Shown: positions 36,258 through 47,350 of the stretch, piece after piece
Layout: each line of letters starts with the position of its first letter
Position numbering within the stretch: position 1 is the stretch's first letter
Source of the DNA: Cervus elaphus
Lineage: Eukaryota > Chordata > Mammalia > Artiodactyla > Cervidae
Assembly (NCBI RefSeq): GCF_910594005.1
Contig: NC_057841.1
Span: 13,067,001-13,131,000, forward strand
Reading direction: 5' to 3'
Length of the DNA stretch: 64,000 nucleotides
Position numbers and translations under genes: made by a program
Notes under the pieces: model-generated
Told to the model about the DNA's origin: nothing
Seen by the model: the letters and a program-made list of their open reading frames with translations, nothing else
Database searches by the model: none

Positions 36258-36462
36258 AGGGTGCTCCCTGATGACTCAGGGATAAAGAATCTGTCTGCCA
36301 ATGCAGGAGGCACAGGTTCAATCCTTGGGTCAAGAAGATCTGCTGCAGAAGGAAATGGCAACACACTCCAGTACTCTTACCTGGGAAATTCCATGGACAG
36401 AGGAGCCTGGTGGGCTACAGTCCTTAGAGTTGCAAAAGCAACCAAACAACTAAAGTTGTTCA
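36258..36462 (+). mobile_element. Bov-tA SINE
   Basis: Head gggtgctccctgatgactca, body ctgcagaaggaaatggcaac, tail degenerated (caaccaaacaactaaagttg). Confidence 0.85.
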
Positions 36463-38867
36463 TTATTATATTTGCATTAATCAAGTCATAAAATGAGAGG
36501 ACGTAAAAGAATTTGTTATGGCTTTACTTGACCTCAAAAGACTCAATTGTAAAAAAAAAAAAAAAACAAAAAAAACACCAGCACCATTTATAGGACTATA
36601 TTTTGGAATCCCTTATTAACACAGAAAATACATTATAATGAACAAAGAAAAATGTTCAATATTGAAGTTGAGGTCCCACAAGGACTCCAAAAATTCTGAC
36701 AGATAAACAGACTTAGCCAGCGGATGACATCCGAGCTGCTTACCACACTATGATTTTTGCCTTAGCAACTCTGTCTGGGATTTCAAGAATAGCACCAAGT
36801 ACAGAAACAATGAACAAGCTTCCAAATACTAATATTTTGTGTTGAATATAGAAAGAATATATAAAGTCAACTGTACATCAACATATATGTTTGGCATTTA
36901 GCTTTTGAAGTTTTAGATGATAAGGCATATTTAAATATTTGGAAGTATTGACTTAAACTTGGAAATTTAAGTTGAAAATATAATAAAATTGTACTGTTTA
37001 TGATTTCATTGAAATGTTTATGAATCACTGTATTTACAATTTTAATTTATTAGAATTACATGAGGAGAAAATGTTTTTATCAGTAATTGATAATTTTTAA
37101 AAGGAAAAGGAAAATCTTAAATTAATAAAATAAGTTTATTAAGGGATATTAATCAACTATATTTGTGTAATGAAGTGTACAGTGATAAATTTTCTCAAAA
37201 TTAATTTTGAGAATTATTGTTATTTATAAATAGAATATAAAAATTATACTTGAAAATTTGAGAAAAGTCTAAATTTATAAATTCAAAATTACATGTGTGG
37301 AGAAATCATTGTCAGCTTGTAACATTACATTTTAATAAATCAGATTATAATGTTAGCAAAAGAAGCTCATATTCACATTAAAATGATTCATAATTACTGT
37401 AGAAGAAGTGCTAATCCTCAAAAATATCATAAAAATTATTGGGGTAACTATTCTCTCAGGAATTTTATAAGAAATTCAAGAAGAACCTTTCAAATGATAT
37501 GTCAAGCTTTTAATCCTAGTTTGATATATAAAATATAGATATAGTCTAAAGATACAACTATATTTAGATTATATCTAGACTCAGAATAAGTAATCAAAGC
37601 CAGTTCATGAAAGAAAAATAATGGAATTTTGCAAAGCATATTAAAATGAATTACATAACGATTTGTATTCTTTATTTAAGGTAGATTAGTCACATTTAAA
37701 ATACTGTATTATTTCTCTCTTTAGGTATGCATCTTAAATAAAAACACTAATATTTACCAAAAGTTATTATTATTATCTACTTATTATTTAGTAAAAAATA
37801 GAATAATAGATTATTTCTGTTATTTAGTAAAATAAAATTATACATTTTATTATGTAAAATGGTACAATTTACTCAGAAAAGTGAGAGAACAGGCAATTCA
37901 TTAAAATTTATTTAATAGCAATGTGATACTTGAATTTCTTTTTAGCACAGCTTTATTAAAAAAATTTGTGACTCTTTGTTTCAAGCATTAGGACATAAGG
38001 GCTGTGAATACTTAAATTTATGCAACAAAGTGCATTCTTTAAATCTTTAATTTTCTGGCCTAATCCATTTATTCTACATTTCAGAGAGATTTTCAAAGAA
38101 TTTAAACTATCATCATATTATTTGAACTACAAGAAGGCAAAAAAGAAAAAAGTAAACCTAATTTACTTTAAAGGATATTGCATCTTTTATGCACAGATTC
38201 TTTAAAACAACAAAATTACTAAGACAAAGCTCAGAAAAAATAAAATATTTTAATATGATGATATAAACTTTTAAAAATCAAACTGCTAAAATATATATTT
38301 CATGATCTAAAAATAATATGTGAACCAAAATGGTTTTATAAACAGATATGAATATATGATTATATTTCCGTGAAATCTTTTGATATTTTGTTAACTATCC
38401 CATGATGATCTCAATAAGTGAGCATAAATTTTAAACATCTAGATAAGATTAATCAAAATATTTTTCAGAAATAAAATCCTTGAAACATTACTATCTGGCA
38501 ATAGATATTAATTCATTTTTGAAACCTGTGTGAAATTGCATTGTAATCTAATCAGTATTTTCTTAGAGACCTATAAACGTCAAATTTTTTGCCAGGCAAA
38601 AATAATTAATTTGTAATAAGATCTAGATATACATTTTCTGTTAGTCTAAAATTTAAAGTTAATATTACATGATGGATAATAAAAAATTATACAAGTATAC
38701 TTTTAATAAGTAACATATTTGTCACTTTGTGTTTCACTATTTATAACTACATCTTTCAGCAGTAACATCTCTTAATACCTTTCATTTTCAGCATTTTCAG
38801 CATCTTTCAACAAACAGTCAAAGCCATATATAGGTAATTTAATTAGAAAAGAGATGACTTTAAAAAA
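36463..38867. other. Very AT-rich, repeat-poor part of the CCDC102B intron
   Basis: 2.4 kb without any recognisable SINE or LINE, the longest such stretch in the window. Short open frames (for example 37350-37538) are low-complexity and lack splice sites. Confidence 0.5.
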
Positions 38868-39475
38868 TACTGTTAAGCTCGGAGATGCCCCAGAGGATCA
38901 GAGGCCAAGGCGTGGAGGCACACAGCCAGGAGAAAAACCACCTCACGTCACAGAGGTGGTCCTTAGATGCCCCCAACTGCCTGTTGCCTTACATTATCCT
39001 GATATCAACTATGTGATTGACAAACAGTACACTCGAATCAGCTCATTTAAGTAGAAAGGGATATTAATGGCACAAGGCATCCCTGGGAGAGCCAGAAAAG
39101 CAAATGGGGAACATGCAGAATCAGAAACACCAGAGATAAAGCCACAGAAAATCTTCCCGTCAGCACCACACTGCAGCCACCTTTTAGGCACAGACATCAC
39201 AGCACAACCTCAATACCCCCAACTCAAGTCATGGGGTGGTGTCACCAGACACAAGAGGTCACTTTATCGGCTCTGAAAACAAGATGTGACCACATCCACT
39301 GTCTTCCCCCCTCACCAGGTTGAATTCCGGTGCACTCTTCCTTTTGGAGTAATGCCGTCTGCTAAAATATCCAGACGGCTATGTCAAGGGTCTGCAGCCT
39401 ACCTGCAAAGGAAACTGAGGGAGAAACGTACTAGCGTTTTTATAGTCCATGCAGAGAGACAGACTCTCTCATAGG
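38868..39475. other. Unexplained GC-richer island
   Basis: About 600 bp of clearly higher G+C than both flanks (agatgccccagaggatcaga, caggcatccctgggagagcc by local words such as cctgggagagccag). It contains three overlapping open frames of 62-69 codons but no domain, splice pair or repeat family I recognise. May be an old retroviral or DNA-transposon remnant. Confidence 0.35.
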
Positions 39476-39582
39476 TACAGGAATGCCCAAACACAAAAGA
39501 GATACTTTACAGTGAAAAAAAAAAAAAAAAATTTAACTTGAAATGGATCAAAGGCTTAAATTTAAATTGCACTTAAAGAAAC

Positions 39583-39762
39583 AGAGATGTACATATATAA
39601 ACATGGCTGATTCATGTTGAGGTTTGACAGAAAACAAGAAAATTCTGTAAAGCAATTATCCTTCAGTAAAAAAATGAAAAAGAAACAGAGAATAGAGTGG
39701 TGGATGCCAGGAGCTGGGAGGTGGGCAAAGCAAGGCGATGTGGTCAAAGGGCGCAATGAAAT
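39583..39762 (+). mobile_element. Ruminant L1 3' tail and adjoining L1 piece
   Basis: ggctgattcatgttgaggtt ... gcaattatccttcagtaaaa is a ruminant L1 terminus. gagtggtggatgccaggagc then resembles an older L1. An A17 run lies upstream at about 39516. Confidence 0.65.
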
Positions 39763-39763
39763 G

Positions 39764-39977
39764 GGCTTTCCCTGATGGCTCAGCAGGTGAAGAATCCACC
39801 TGCAATGCAGGAGACACAGGAGACGCAGGTTTAATCGCTGGGTTGGGAAGATCTCCTGGCGGAGGAAATGGCAACCCACTCCAGTCTTCTTGCCTGGAAA
39901 GTCTCATGCACAGAGGAGTTTGGCAGGCTAGACTCCATGGGGTCGCAAAGAGTCGGACACGACAGCACACATGCACA
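39764..39977 (+). mobile_element. Bov-tA SINE
   Basis: Head gggctttccctgatggctca, an internal duplication of ggagacaca/ggagacgca, tail aagagtcggacacgacagca. Confidence 0.9.
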
Positions 39978-40211
39978 TTACCAGACTTGCATGAAATTTT
40001 TCACTGTGTTAACTGAGGAATACACATGTACATTCACATCCGTGTGTGTGTATATAGATCTATACTTCTATCTCATGCTAATCATTGGAACATTTTCAAC
40101 TTGGGATACCATCTCACCAAGATTTAAAATCTAATTTCATTAAGGAAAAACACAACACTTAATGAAGCAAAGCAAAACTCTTCTTCTATTGAAAACAAAT
40201 CAAGAAACATG

Positions 40212-40315
40212 GGTAAACCTATGGCTGATTCATGTTGATGTTTAGTAGAAACCAACACAATACTGTAAAGCAATTATCCTTCAATTAAAAATAAATAAAT
40301 TAAATTAAATTAAAA
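40212..40315 (+). mobile_element. Ruminant L1 3' tail
   Basis: aacctatggctgattcatgt, gaaaccaacacaatactgta, then caattaaaaataaataaat. Severely 5'-truncated. Confidence 0.78.
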
Positions 40316-41410
40316 GGGAGACTAAAACTCAGATTAATCAACACAAAGCCAGCATTTTTCTAAGGGATGCAGGTGCCATCTGCAGTTTAACTTTAGAACT
40401 AATTCTAAATGCTAAAACACTGCATCAGAATAGTTCATCTCATTGTCTCTCTTACTTACAATGTGATTTGCTAAAGTTCCTCTTCCTAAATGTTTAGGTA
40501 CACCTGTTCTATGTGAGGATCAGTTTTCCCTCTCTCATCTCAAATTTTCTACCTGTGAAGTCATTTTTTAAAAGAGATTATAAATATACGAGTTTTCAGT
40601 ACACAAGCAACTTCCAGATACTGAGTGATTATTTATCAAACTGAACAATACTCAGAGTATAAATAATAGATAAAGTTAAGTGTTTTCCATAAGGAGGTTC
40701 TGGTCAGTGACAGTGTTGGGAATGAGTCCCTGAGTTCTCTAGCTTAATTGTTGTACTCTAGTCAAGAGAAGTTTCCCACTAAGTGGGAACATAGAAAAAA
40801 ATACATTCCCATATTCTCAACTCCAGCCACCCACTCACTGAGATTCCAGGAGGAGGAATTTCAAAAATTAGACAGATTTATTGTAACAGCATATACTATA
40901 TCCTTGGGAAACATTCTCTTGTATAGAAGAAAAAAAAAAAGACTTTGCAATTTCCTCCTGTGGATTGCTGGCTAATGTTAATTCATGGACTCATGGGACT
41001 GTTTCTTAAAGGGGAGAATAAGAAAGCAAAATGGAATCAAAAGTCCCATTTCCACCTTCATTCTCTAGCCTGTCTTCAGTTTATATACGGAAGGTGCTAA
41101 GAACTGGAGGATTTACTTACTATGGGAATTACTTATCCCAGGAAGTCAAACATACACAATTGTATACATGAGTACATGTGTATAGTGAGAGTGTAAAGAC
41201 ACAAAGGTGTATCACTCAAGCTGGCACCTTGGGGAGTTTACATGTCAGAAACAGCATTTTCACATTATTCCTGTTACGATATGTTGGTGAGGTAACGTGA
41301 GTGGGTTGGAAAGAAGTCTATAACCACTAAAAAGTTAAATCCTTCAAGAGATGAAGCCCAGAGGTTAGAACTTGACTGAGACTTGTAGTTCCAGAGTAAA
41401 TTAATTGTTA
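40316..41410. other. Intronic sequence with no recognised element
   Basis: No repeat family or exon signal recognised. A11 run near 40930. Confidence 0.4.
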
Positions 41411-41423
41411 ACATGGGTGCAGG

Positions 41424-41520
41424 ACTCTTGCCCGGAGAATCCCCATGAACAGAGGAGCCTGGCGGGCTACAGTCCATGGGGTCACAGAGAGTTAGACATG
41501 ATGGAGTGACTAAACACGGC
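41424..41520 (+). mobile_element. Bov SINE tail with perfect TSD
   Basis: Only the last 97 bp of the SINE (actcttgcccggagaatccc ... gagtgactaaacacggc). The 13-bp repeat acatgggtgcagg lies at 41411-41423 and 41521-41533. Confidence 0.88.
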
Positions 41521-42044
41521 ACATGGGTGCAGGCATAAAATTAAATCTTATTCTCTTTTGCTACTAATGTTGATCACCTCTGTTAGGAATTTACACTTCG
41601 TAGTAGAATAATAAATATTTATTACCTACACAGATACTTGTGTTATCACAATCTGCATATGGTGAGGTACAGACAAAGAATCAGAAAAAGGGAATTAGAG
41701 GTAGGAATAAATTTCAGAGGGACTCACGAGAGGCTTGTGGCTGACAGAAAAGGGTTGACAGGTATAGAGCTTACAGTATTTGTGAGAGGTCTGTGTGCAT
41801 ACTTATCACCGTTTCAATCCATTTAAACCAGGGGAATTAAAACTATTATATAATATATAGTTATATGCACACTTAGTGATAACATACATTACTCCCAGTT
41901 TATTTTTATTCTGTCCATTAAGAATCTTATAACAAAAGAGAACTGAAAATTATTTTCAGATCTAGGGGCCACATTTTAAAGTACCATCGAATACTCCACA
42001 CAATGCTAATAATTTTCTAGGGTAATCAAGAGGGAACAACAACA

Positions 42045-42165
42045 AGAAACTCATGTTGAGTAACTCATATTAGAGGCTGCTTTCTCAGGCATCGTGTTTG
42101 ATCCTCGTAAGATTTCAGCGCAGAGGGCAGAAGTGGTACTATGTGACTTGTGACGCAAAGTCATT
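42045..42165 (-). mobile_element. MIR SINE
   Basis: Reverse MIR: gtgtttgatcctcgtaagat, cagaagtggtactatgtgac, cgcaaagtcat. Diverged. Confidence 0.45.
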
Positions 42166-42189
42166 AAAATACCATCTATTTCTCTCTGT

Positions 42190-42450
42190 GCCCTTCAGAT
42201 GTTCACTTTCAGCCAAGCCATGAGGCAGCCAAGCAGCCTCACAAATAGGCCACGTGAAGATGTTCCAACTAAGACCCAGAGGAGAAAAAAAAGATCAACT
42301 GCCAGATCTGGGAGTAAGTGAGGCTTCAGATGATCTACTACACCCGCACACACCTAAGGTCACCCTGTCCTTTGAGCCATCCCAGCTGAAGACACCTGTA
42401 GCAAGAGATGAGCTGTCGATACAGATTCACGCTCAAGATTCATGAGCAGA
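42190..42450 (+). mobile_element. Possible MLT1-like LTR fragment
   Basis: tgaggcttcagatgatctac and ccatcccagctgaagacacc resemble the middle of MLT1 LTRs. A 63-codon open frame crosses it by chance. Confidence 0.3.
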
Positions 42451-42519
42451 ATACCTGGTGATTGCTGTCTCAGTAATAATCATCATTTGGGAAATTCTGT
42501 TATAAAACAATAGATCGTT

Positions 42520-42665
42520 GGAACACAGGCATCACTATCCATATTTTTATGAAGCTGACAATAGCACACTCTTGGTTAATTCACTATCACATAGTTAAGA
42601 GTATGTCAGAACAAAATGAATGTCAGGGTATATTAATCTCAAGTCTAGTGTCCTTCCTCTATAAC
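42520..42665 (-). mobile_element. MIR SINE
   Basis: tttttatgaagctgacaata and aattcactatcacatagtta fit a decayed MIR core in reverse orientation. Confidence 0.4.
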
Positions 42666-43090
42666 CCAAATGGTAAATGAAGAAAGCATCTTTTTTTGGC
42701 AATCAATACCTCACAAAATTGTGAACTGTCCATTATGAATATTAACATATCCAATTTTATTGACTCACTGAAATCCATGAGTGCTGTAAAAGTTAGATAA
42801 TACACAGGCTATTTTAACCATATACATTAGTAATTCAAATATAATAAAGGTGAATCTACCAGAGATGATGAGAACAAGGCTATGATAAAAAAAAATTATA
42901 AAAACTAACATCTTATAACTTTTCAAAATTCAAAAAATGAATATAAAATTTAAACACATTTTTAAATATTAGTAATTAATATTTTAGTCATAGGCAAAAT
43001 ACTTTCCCAAATGGTCAGCTTACTAGACTTAACAATTTTAAGAAGTTTGAAAGACAGACTTGATTAAGGAAGACAGTGACTAGCACTTAC

Positions 43091-43311
43091 TCCCTTTCTT
43101 TCCATAAGACTTTTTGGAAATCTTCCAAATGCCCCTGCAAAGCTGAAATTTCAGGCACTTCATTCTCCAGAGGCAGATTTATTGCCTGCAGTCTTAATCC
43201 AGGTCTCACTGTACAATTTTCAGAACCGCCATTCTTGAATAAATCAGGACAGTCTAGACTGAGTTTCATCTCCTCACTTAATTTTAATGGGTCAATAATC
43301 AAACTTCCTTC
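43091..43311 (-). CDS. CCDC102B: CCDC102B second coding exon (residues 198-271)
   Basis: A 221-nt exon. It is preceded by a tttttttttctttcag acceptor and followed by a GA|gtaagt donor at 43091/43090. Phase 0 in and two bases out; the split Glu codon is completed by the first base of the next exon. The peptide runs from EGSLIIDPLKLSEEM through GLRLQAINLPLENEVPEIS to QKVLWKERE, matching the remembered CCDC102B segment that links the N-terminal helix to the main coiled coil. Asn- and Gly-containing stretches (about 223-230) suggest a flexible linker before the heptads resume near residue 248. No frame break is seen. Confidence 0.93.
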
Positions 43312-43804
43312 CTGAAAGAAAAAAAAAATACAAAACAATGATTAGTGTTGAATTTTAAAATTCAATGTAGAGAAAACATGAAACAAACATTTTTGAATGG
43401 AAATAAAATGTTATGATTCAACATCAAATTTTTATTTTTATTTATTTATCATTCTCTAATAGTAGTATATGGTCAAAGTTTAACTTATAATTTCTCAGGC
43501 TTTTTTTCCCTTTCAATGTTCTACCTTATTCTAATAAAACAAGTATCCCCACAGTGTTTTAAGTTTTCATTTACAATGAAATCTACATTATATCTACCAT
43601 AAACCCTACATATCACAGAAAAGCTTAACATTTTAGATGGACTCATAGAAGAGCAAGATACTAATTTATTTTTTTTTGTTTTAGAGGTAGAATTAAATAG
43701 AAAGGAGTAATAATATAAACAGTAAATAGTATAAACTATTTAAGGAGATAACATGAATTCCTAGTTTCCTTAAGCACGTTCTGTGAGTTGTTAATGAAAG
43801 AAAA

Positions 43805-44000
43805 TGAAAGTGAAAGTCACTTAGTCCAGTCCATCTCTTTGCAACCCCATGAACTATACAGTCCATGGAATTCTCCAGGCCAGAATACTGGAGTGGGTAG
43901 TTTTTCCCTTCTCCAGAGGATCTTCCCAACCCAGGGATCGAACCCAGGTCTCCTGCATTGCAGACGGATTCTTTTACCAGCTGAGCCAGAAGGGAAGCCC
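43805..44000 (-). mobile_element. Bov-tA SINE in the short CCDC102B intron
   Basis: Tail gaaagtgaaagtcacttagt, head ...ctgagccagaagggaagccc. Joined directly to an L1 tail. Confidence 0.87.
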
Positions 44001-44372
44001 AGTATTTATCAAATTACCACATGACCCTACAATCCCACTCCTGTGAATATACCCAGAGAAAAACATGGCCCAAATGATACATGCACCCCAATGTTCATTG
44101 CAGCACTGTTTACAATAGCTAAGACATGGAAGCAACCTAAATGTCCCTCGACAGAGACATGGATAAAGAAGATACATGTATACAAGGGAATATTACTCAT
44201 CCATTAAAAAGAATGAAATAATGCCATTTGCAGCAACATGCATGGACCTATAGATTGTCATGAAAAACAACGCATGTATATGTATAACTGAATCACTTTG
44301 CTGTACAGTAGAAATTAACACAACACTATAAATCAACTGTAACTCAATAAAAAAAAATTTTTTTTTTAAAGA
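44001..44372 (+). mobile_element. L1 3' end
   Basis: atcccactcctgtgaatata, ttcattgcagcactgtttac, aaagaatgaaataatgccat and aatcactttgctgtacagta form an artiodactyl L1 3' end with an A/T-rich tail. Antisense to CCDC102B. Confidence 0.78.
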
Positions 44373-44377
44373 GGAGG

Positions 44378-44580
44378 AAATTTGGACAACAGACACACAC
44401 CAAGGAAAAAGCATGTGAAAACACAGGGAGAAGACGACTGTCTGTGAGCCAAGGAAGAAGGCCTCAGGGGAAGCCAGCTCTGCTAACACTTTGACCTCAG
44501 ACTTCTAGCCTCTAGAATGGTGAGAAAATAAATTCCTGTTTCTGAAGTCACCCTGTCAGTGGTCCTCAGTTCTAGCAGCC
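44378..44580 (+). mobile_element. Old LTR-like fragment near the exon donor
   Basis: acacagggagaagacgactg, gacctcagacttctagcctc and gagaaaataaattcctgttt match the 3' part of a mammalian-wide LTR. It ends about 105 bp from the donor of the first coding exon. Confidence 0.5.
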
Positions 44581-44686
44581 TAAACAACAAATCCAGTCAC
44601 CACTGGCGTTGCTCTCTTCCCGCCCCCTCCTTATGACTAGACCCAGCATTCACATATGCACGCAATCTCTGGATTCTTCTCCTGAC

Positions 44687-45277
44687 CTTACTATTTGCGT
44701 TCTCCTTGGTGGGAAATTCTCTTTTTCCCAAACACTCTCTGACGGACTCACACGTTTTGGGACCAATTTGCAATGGGTCTCTCTGTGGACGGGCCGCTTC
44801 CGGGAAACCGGGCAGCTTCCGGTCCTGGGCAGCATCCGCCGGATGCGGCAAAGGCCGCTTCTTTTTCAGAGCACTCAGTTCCTTCACGGCCATGTCTAAC
44901 TTGATTCTGAGTTGCCTGCCTTCCTCCCTCGCGCTGTTCCTTTCGGCTCGAACTTTACTCCACTTTTCTCGCCAGTTAGCGGTGCAGTCCGACCACCACC
45001 GCATGGTCTTCTCCATCTGAGCGGCGCGGGCCTTGACCTCCTCCAGCTCCCGCAGGCGGAGCTCGGCGCCGATATCCCACTCGCTGGTGCTCCAGGCGGG
45101 AGGACGGCCACTGTGAGCGGCAGGAGACTGCGGCCCGAGAGGAGACGGACAGGAGCTACCGGGGTCCCCGGGGGACGGGGCAGGTGCCGCCAGTCCGCAC
45201 GGTGATCTAACCCCCGACTGCTGCATCCCGAAGATGTGTGTTTCCTCAATTAACCGATGAATGGAATCTAAATTCAT
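44687..45277 (-). CDS. CCDC102B: CCDC102B first coding exon (residues 1-197)
   Basis: Encodes the N-terminal part of coiled-coil domain-containing protein 102B, reported as a centrosome-linker component at the proximal end of centrioles. The ATG at 45277 begins MNLDSIHRLIEET, the family's usual start. Residues about 25-62 are rich in Pro, Ser and Gly. Residues about 70-140 are a charged helical region containing the family hallmark around MRWWSDCTANWREKW (92-106), followed by a Lys-rich turn. A consensus acceptor with a strong pyrimidine tract lies just upstream (AG at 45295-45294). The donor is AAG|gtcagg at 44687/44686, chosen because it keeps phase 0 into the next exon. The exon is far richer in G+C and CpG than its surroundings. 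Upstream in-frame codons up to 45523 read into intron and are not counted. Identification rests on remembered similarity to the mammalian protein. Confidence 0.93.
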
Positions 45278-45293
45278 GTTTATCTTTTCAGGC
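45278..45293 (-). other. CCDC102B: 5' UTR part of the first coding exon of CCDC102B
   Basis: The sixteen bases between the splice acceptor (AG at 45295-45294, preceded by a tgttctctgtcctttctt pyrimidine tract on the minus strand) and the initiator ATG. The acceptor shows that at least one non-coding 5' exon exists further upstream, at higher coordinates. None was recognised up to 64000. Confidence 0.8.
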
Positions 45294-45739
45294 CTAAGAA
45301 AGGACAGAGAACATAATTGCATTTGAATTTTCTCTGCAATGATAAGAGCAAGACCTACCTTAAGCTGACAGAAACAATGCATCTTTTCAACACTGCATAT
45401 TTTTCTTTTCACTGTAACTAAAAATATACAGGAATTTGTGCGTTCGTAATTATCCTCAAAGAAACAGAAATTGCTCCCATTTAATTTTGCCGAACAAATA
45501 CAAATAAATACGCAGAGACACAATTGGGGCTAGCGTGGGACTTGAATAATTTAACAAATCCGGTTCTATTCAGGTGATATTTATTGCAACACACATTGTC
45601 CGTTAACTGTTCAATGGTCCCCCTTTCCCTGCTGACTAAAGCACGATTTGTTCAAGTAGAAGGCAGAAGCTATTGATCTCTGGAACGGTAAAACCCTATT
45701 TCAATCCCAGGAGGGGCTAAATCATGAGTGGTCTAAGTC

Positions 45740-46105
45740 TTCCATGACAGACCCTCATTTAACTCTTAAAGCAACATATGACTTGGTTCTGGCTGATGAG
45801 ATGTGAGGGGAAGTCTGCTAGAAAAATGTTAAGATATGAGAATGAGAACGCTTTCCTTCTGCCTTCTTCCTACCTGAACCAAGCCATCATCTAGAAAGAC
45901 AGCAAGTGTAAAAGGCATCCTGTAACGTTAAAAATGGTGGAACAGGAGAAAAAGCACCTGATGTAATGATGGAGCTGCAGCATGGAACATAGAAGCCATG
46001 CCTCTAGTCTCCTTGTTATGTGAGAACGAGTACCCATATTTATTTAAGCTATGATGAGTTTTCTGTTACTTGCAGTCATAATGACATCTAACTGATACCT
46101 GAATT
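45740..46105 (+). mobile_element. MLT1/MaLR-like LTR fragment
   Basis: atatgacttggttctggctg ... gatgagatgtga, gccatgcctctagtctcctt, and gttttctgttacttgcagtc then ctaactgatacctg resemble the full length of a decayed MaLR LTR. Confidence 0.5.
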
Positions 46106-47142
46106 AATTTCCTACCACGGCTCATATCATTATAAGTTCAAAAAATAAAATATTATGAGTAAGATGTAGTCTTTGTCCTTAAAGATTTTATAGTCTAAAT
46201 TTAAAATACTTAATATGCCTGTAAAAATACTTTTAACCAAATTTAGTATTACATTATGTGTCAAATCAATGTTAGCTTCCTAGGGTGTTTACAGGGTCCT
46301 CTAGGGAACACTGCTAAAGAAATGATGGACTGTTCTCCAGAAATTAAGAGGCTTCACAGATGACATAGAACAGTCTCAGCAATTTCAAAGCTTTAAAAGG
46401 GAATTAAAAACAGCTTCAAGTATAAATAGCAAAGACAAATTAATTGGTAAATGCAAACCTTTCTTATCAGTATGTACACCCATTACCTTATTCAATATAG
46501 CAGCATAGCCACATTGAGGATTTAGCAAGTGGAACATTTTCTTTAAAATAAATGCTCAGAACATGCAGGTTAATTTACAAATTCATAAAGTTCTGTGTTT
46601 GTATGAGATTACCCATTTTTATTATCAAAGAAGATTTTTCTGGTGTAAATAATCTTAGATAACATTTTATATTCATGACATTAGTTACTTTTTCATTTCC
46701 TTTTATATAGTTACAGATCATAAACTGCCTTTTTATGAACCATCTATTTAATCAACTGAAGGGGTTTCACTATCTCAATTAAGTTACAAAATAAACTTTG
46801 ATTCACTGGAAAAAAAAAGACGATATAATATTAAATGCATATTACTTTCAGTTGTAGTAAAAAAAAAACCCACACATTTTAACAAGTATTCTGTAGAGAT
46901 GCCAAACCAATTCACTCCTTATTATAGCATTTATGATAATAATACAGATTCATGGTAATTATTTTTGTTAGTGTTAGTATATGTCCAATCATATTTGAAT
47001 TAGTGTTGACTTGGAGTAAATGTTCCTTTCATTCACTGTAATTTGAGGTAATGGTAATATAACTGACCAAGTTTCTTGGATCTTTAGTAAACCAAGACCA
47101 ATATTAAAAAAAAAAAAAAAGAACTCTTAATTACAATCATGT
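46106..47142. other. Intronic or 5'-flanking sequence with no recognised element
   Basis: AT-rich, no exon with acceptor and donor that I could pair with CCDC102B. The same holds for 45294-45739. Confidence 0.4.
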
Positions 47143-47350
47143 ACTGTGCCATGCTCACTTGCTCAGTCGTGTCTGATTCTTGGCAACACCATGAACTGTA
47201 GCCCGCCAGGCTCCTCTGTCTGTGCGATTTTCCAGGCAAGAATACTGGAGTGGGTTCCCATTTCCTTCTCCAGGGGATCTTCCTGACCCTGAGACTGTGT
47301 CTTGTTTCTCCTGCATTGGCAGGTGGATTCATTACCACTGCACCACCTTG
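47143..47350 (-). mobile_element. Bov-tA SINE
   Basis: Tail gtgccatgctcacttgctca, head ...ccactgcaccaccttgg. Preceded by an A14 run. Confidence 0.88.

Larger units (their letters stand above)
34587..43090 (-). other. CCDC102B: CCDC102B intron between the second and third coding exons
   Basis: An 8504-bp intron holding SINEs at 35.3, 36.3, 39.8 and 41.4 kb, L1 3' tails at 39.6 and 40.2 kb, old MIR/LTR pieces at 35.7 and 42-42.7 kb, and a long AT-rich repeat-poor interval (36.5-38.87 kb). No extra exon with convincing splice sites was seen. Confidence 0.8.
43312..44686 (-). other. CCDC102B: CCDC102B intron between the first and second coding exons
   Basis: A 1375-bp intron. About 775 bp is foreign: a Bov-tA SINE (43805-44000), an L1 3' end (44001-44372) and an LTR-like fragment (44378-44580) lie end to end. 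The part next to the second exon (43340-43800) is AT-rich with no recognised repeat. Reading through the donor stays open for 29 codons beyond the exon. Confidence 0.85.

Noticed and set aside
44912..45205. 97-codon plus-strand ORF opposite the first coding exon
   Set aside because: It is a shadow of the GC-rich CCDC102B exon, which lowers stop frequency on both strands.
45278..45523. 82 extra codons upstream of the CCDC102B ATG, in frame
   Set aside because: A good acceptor at 45294/45293 separates them from the exon. The peptide has no similarity to the family, so it is intronic read-through.
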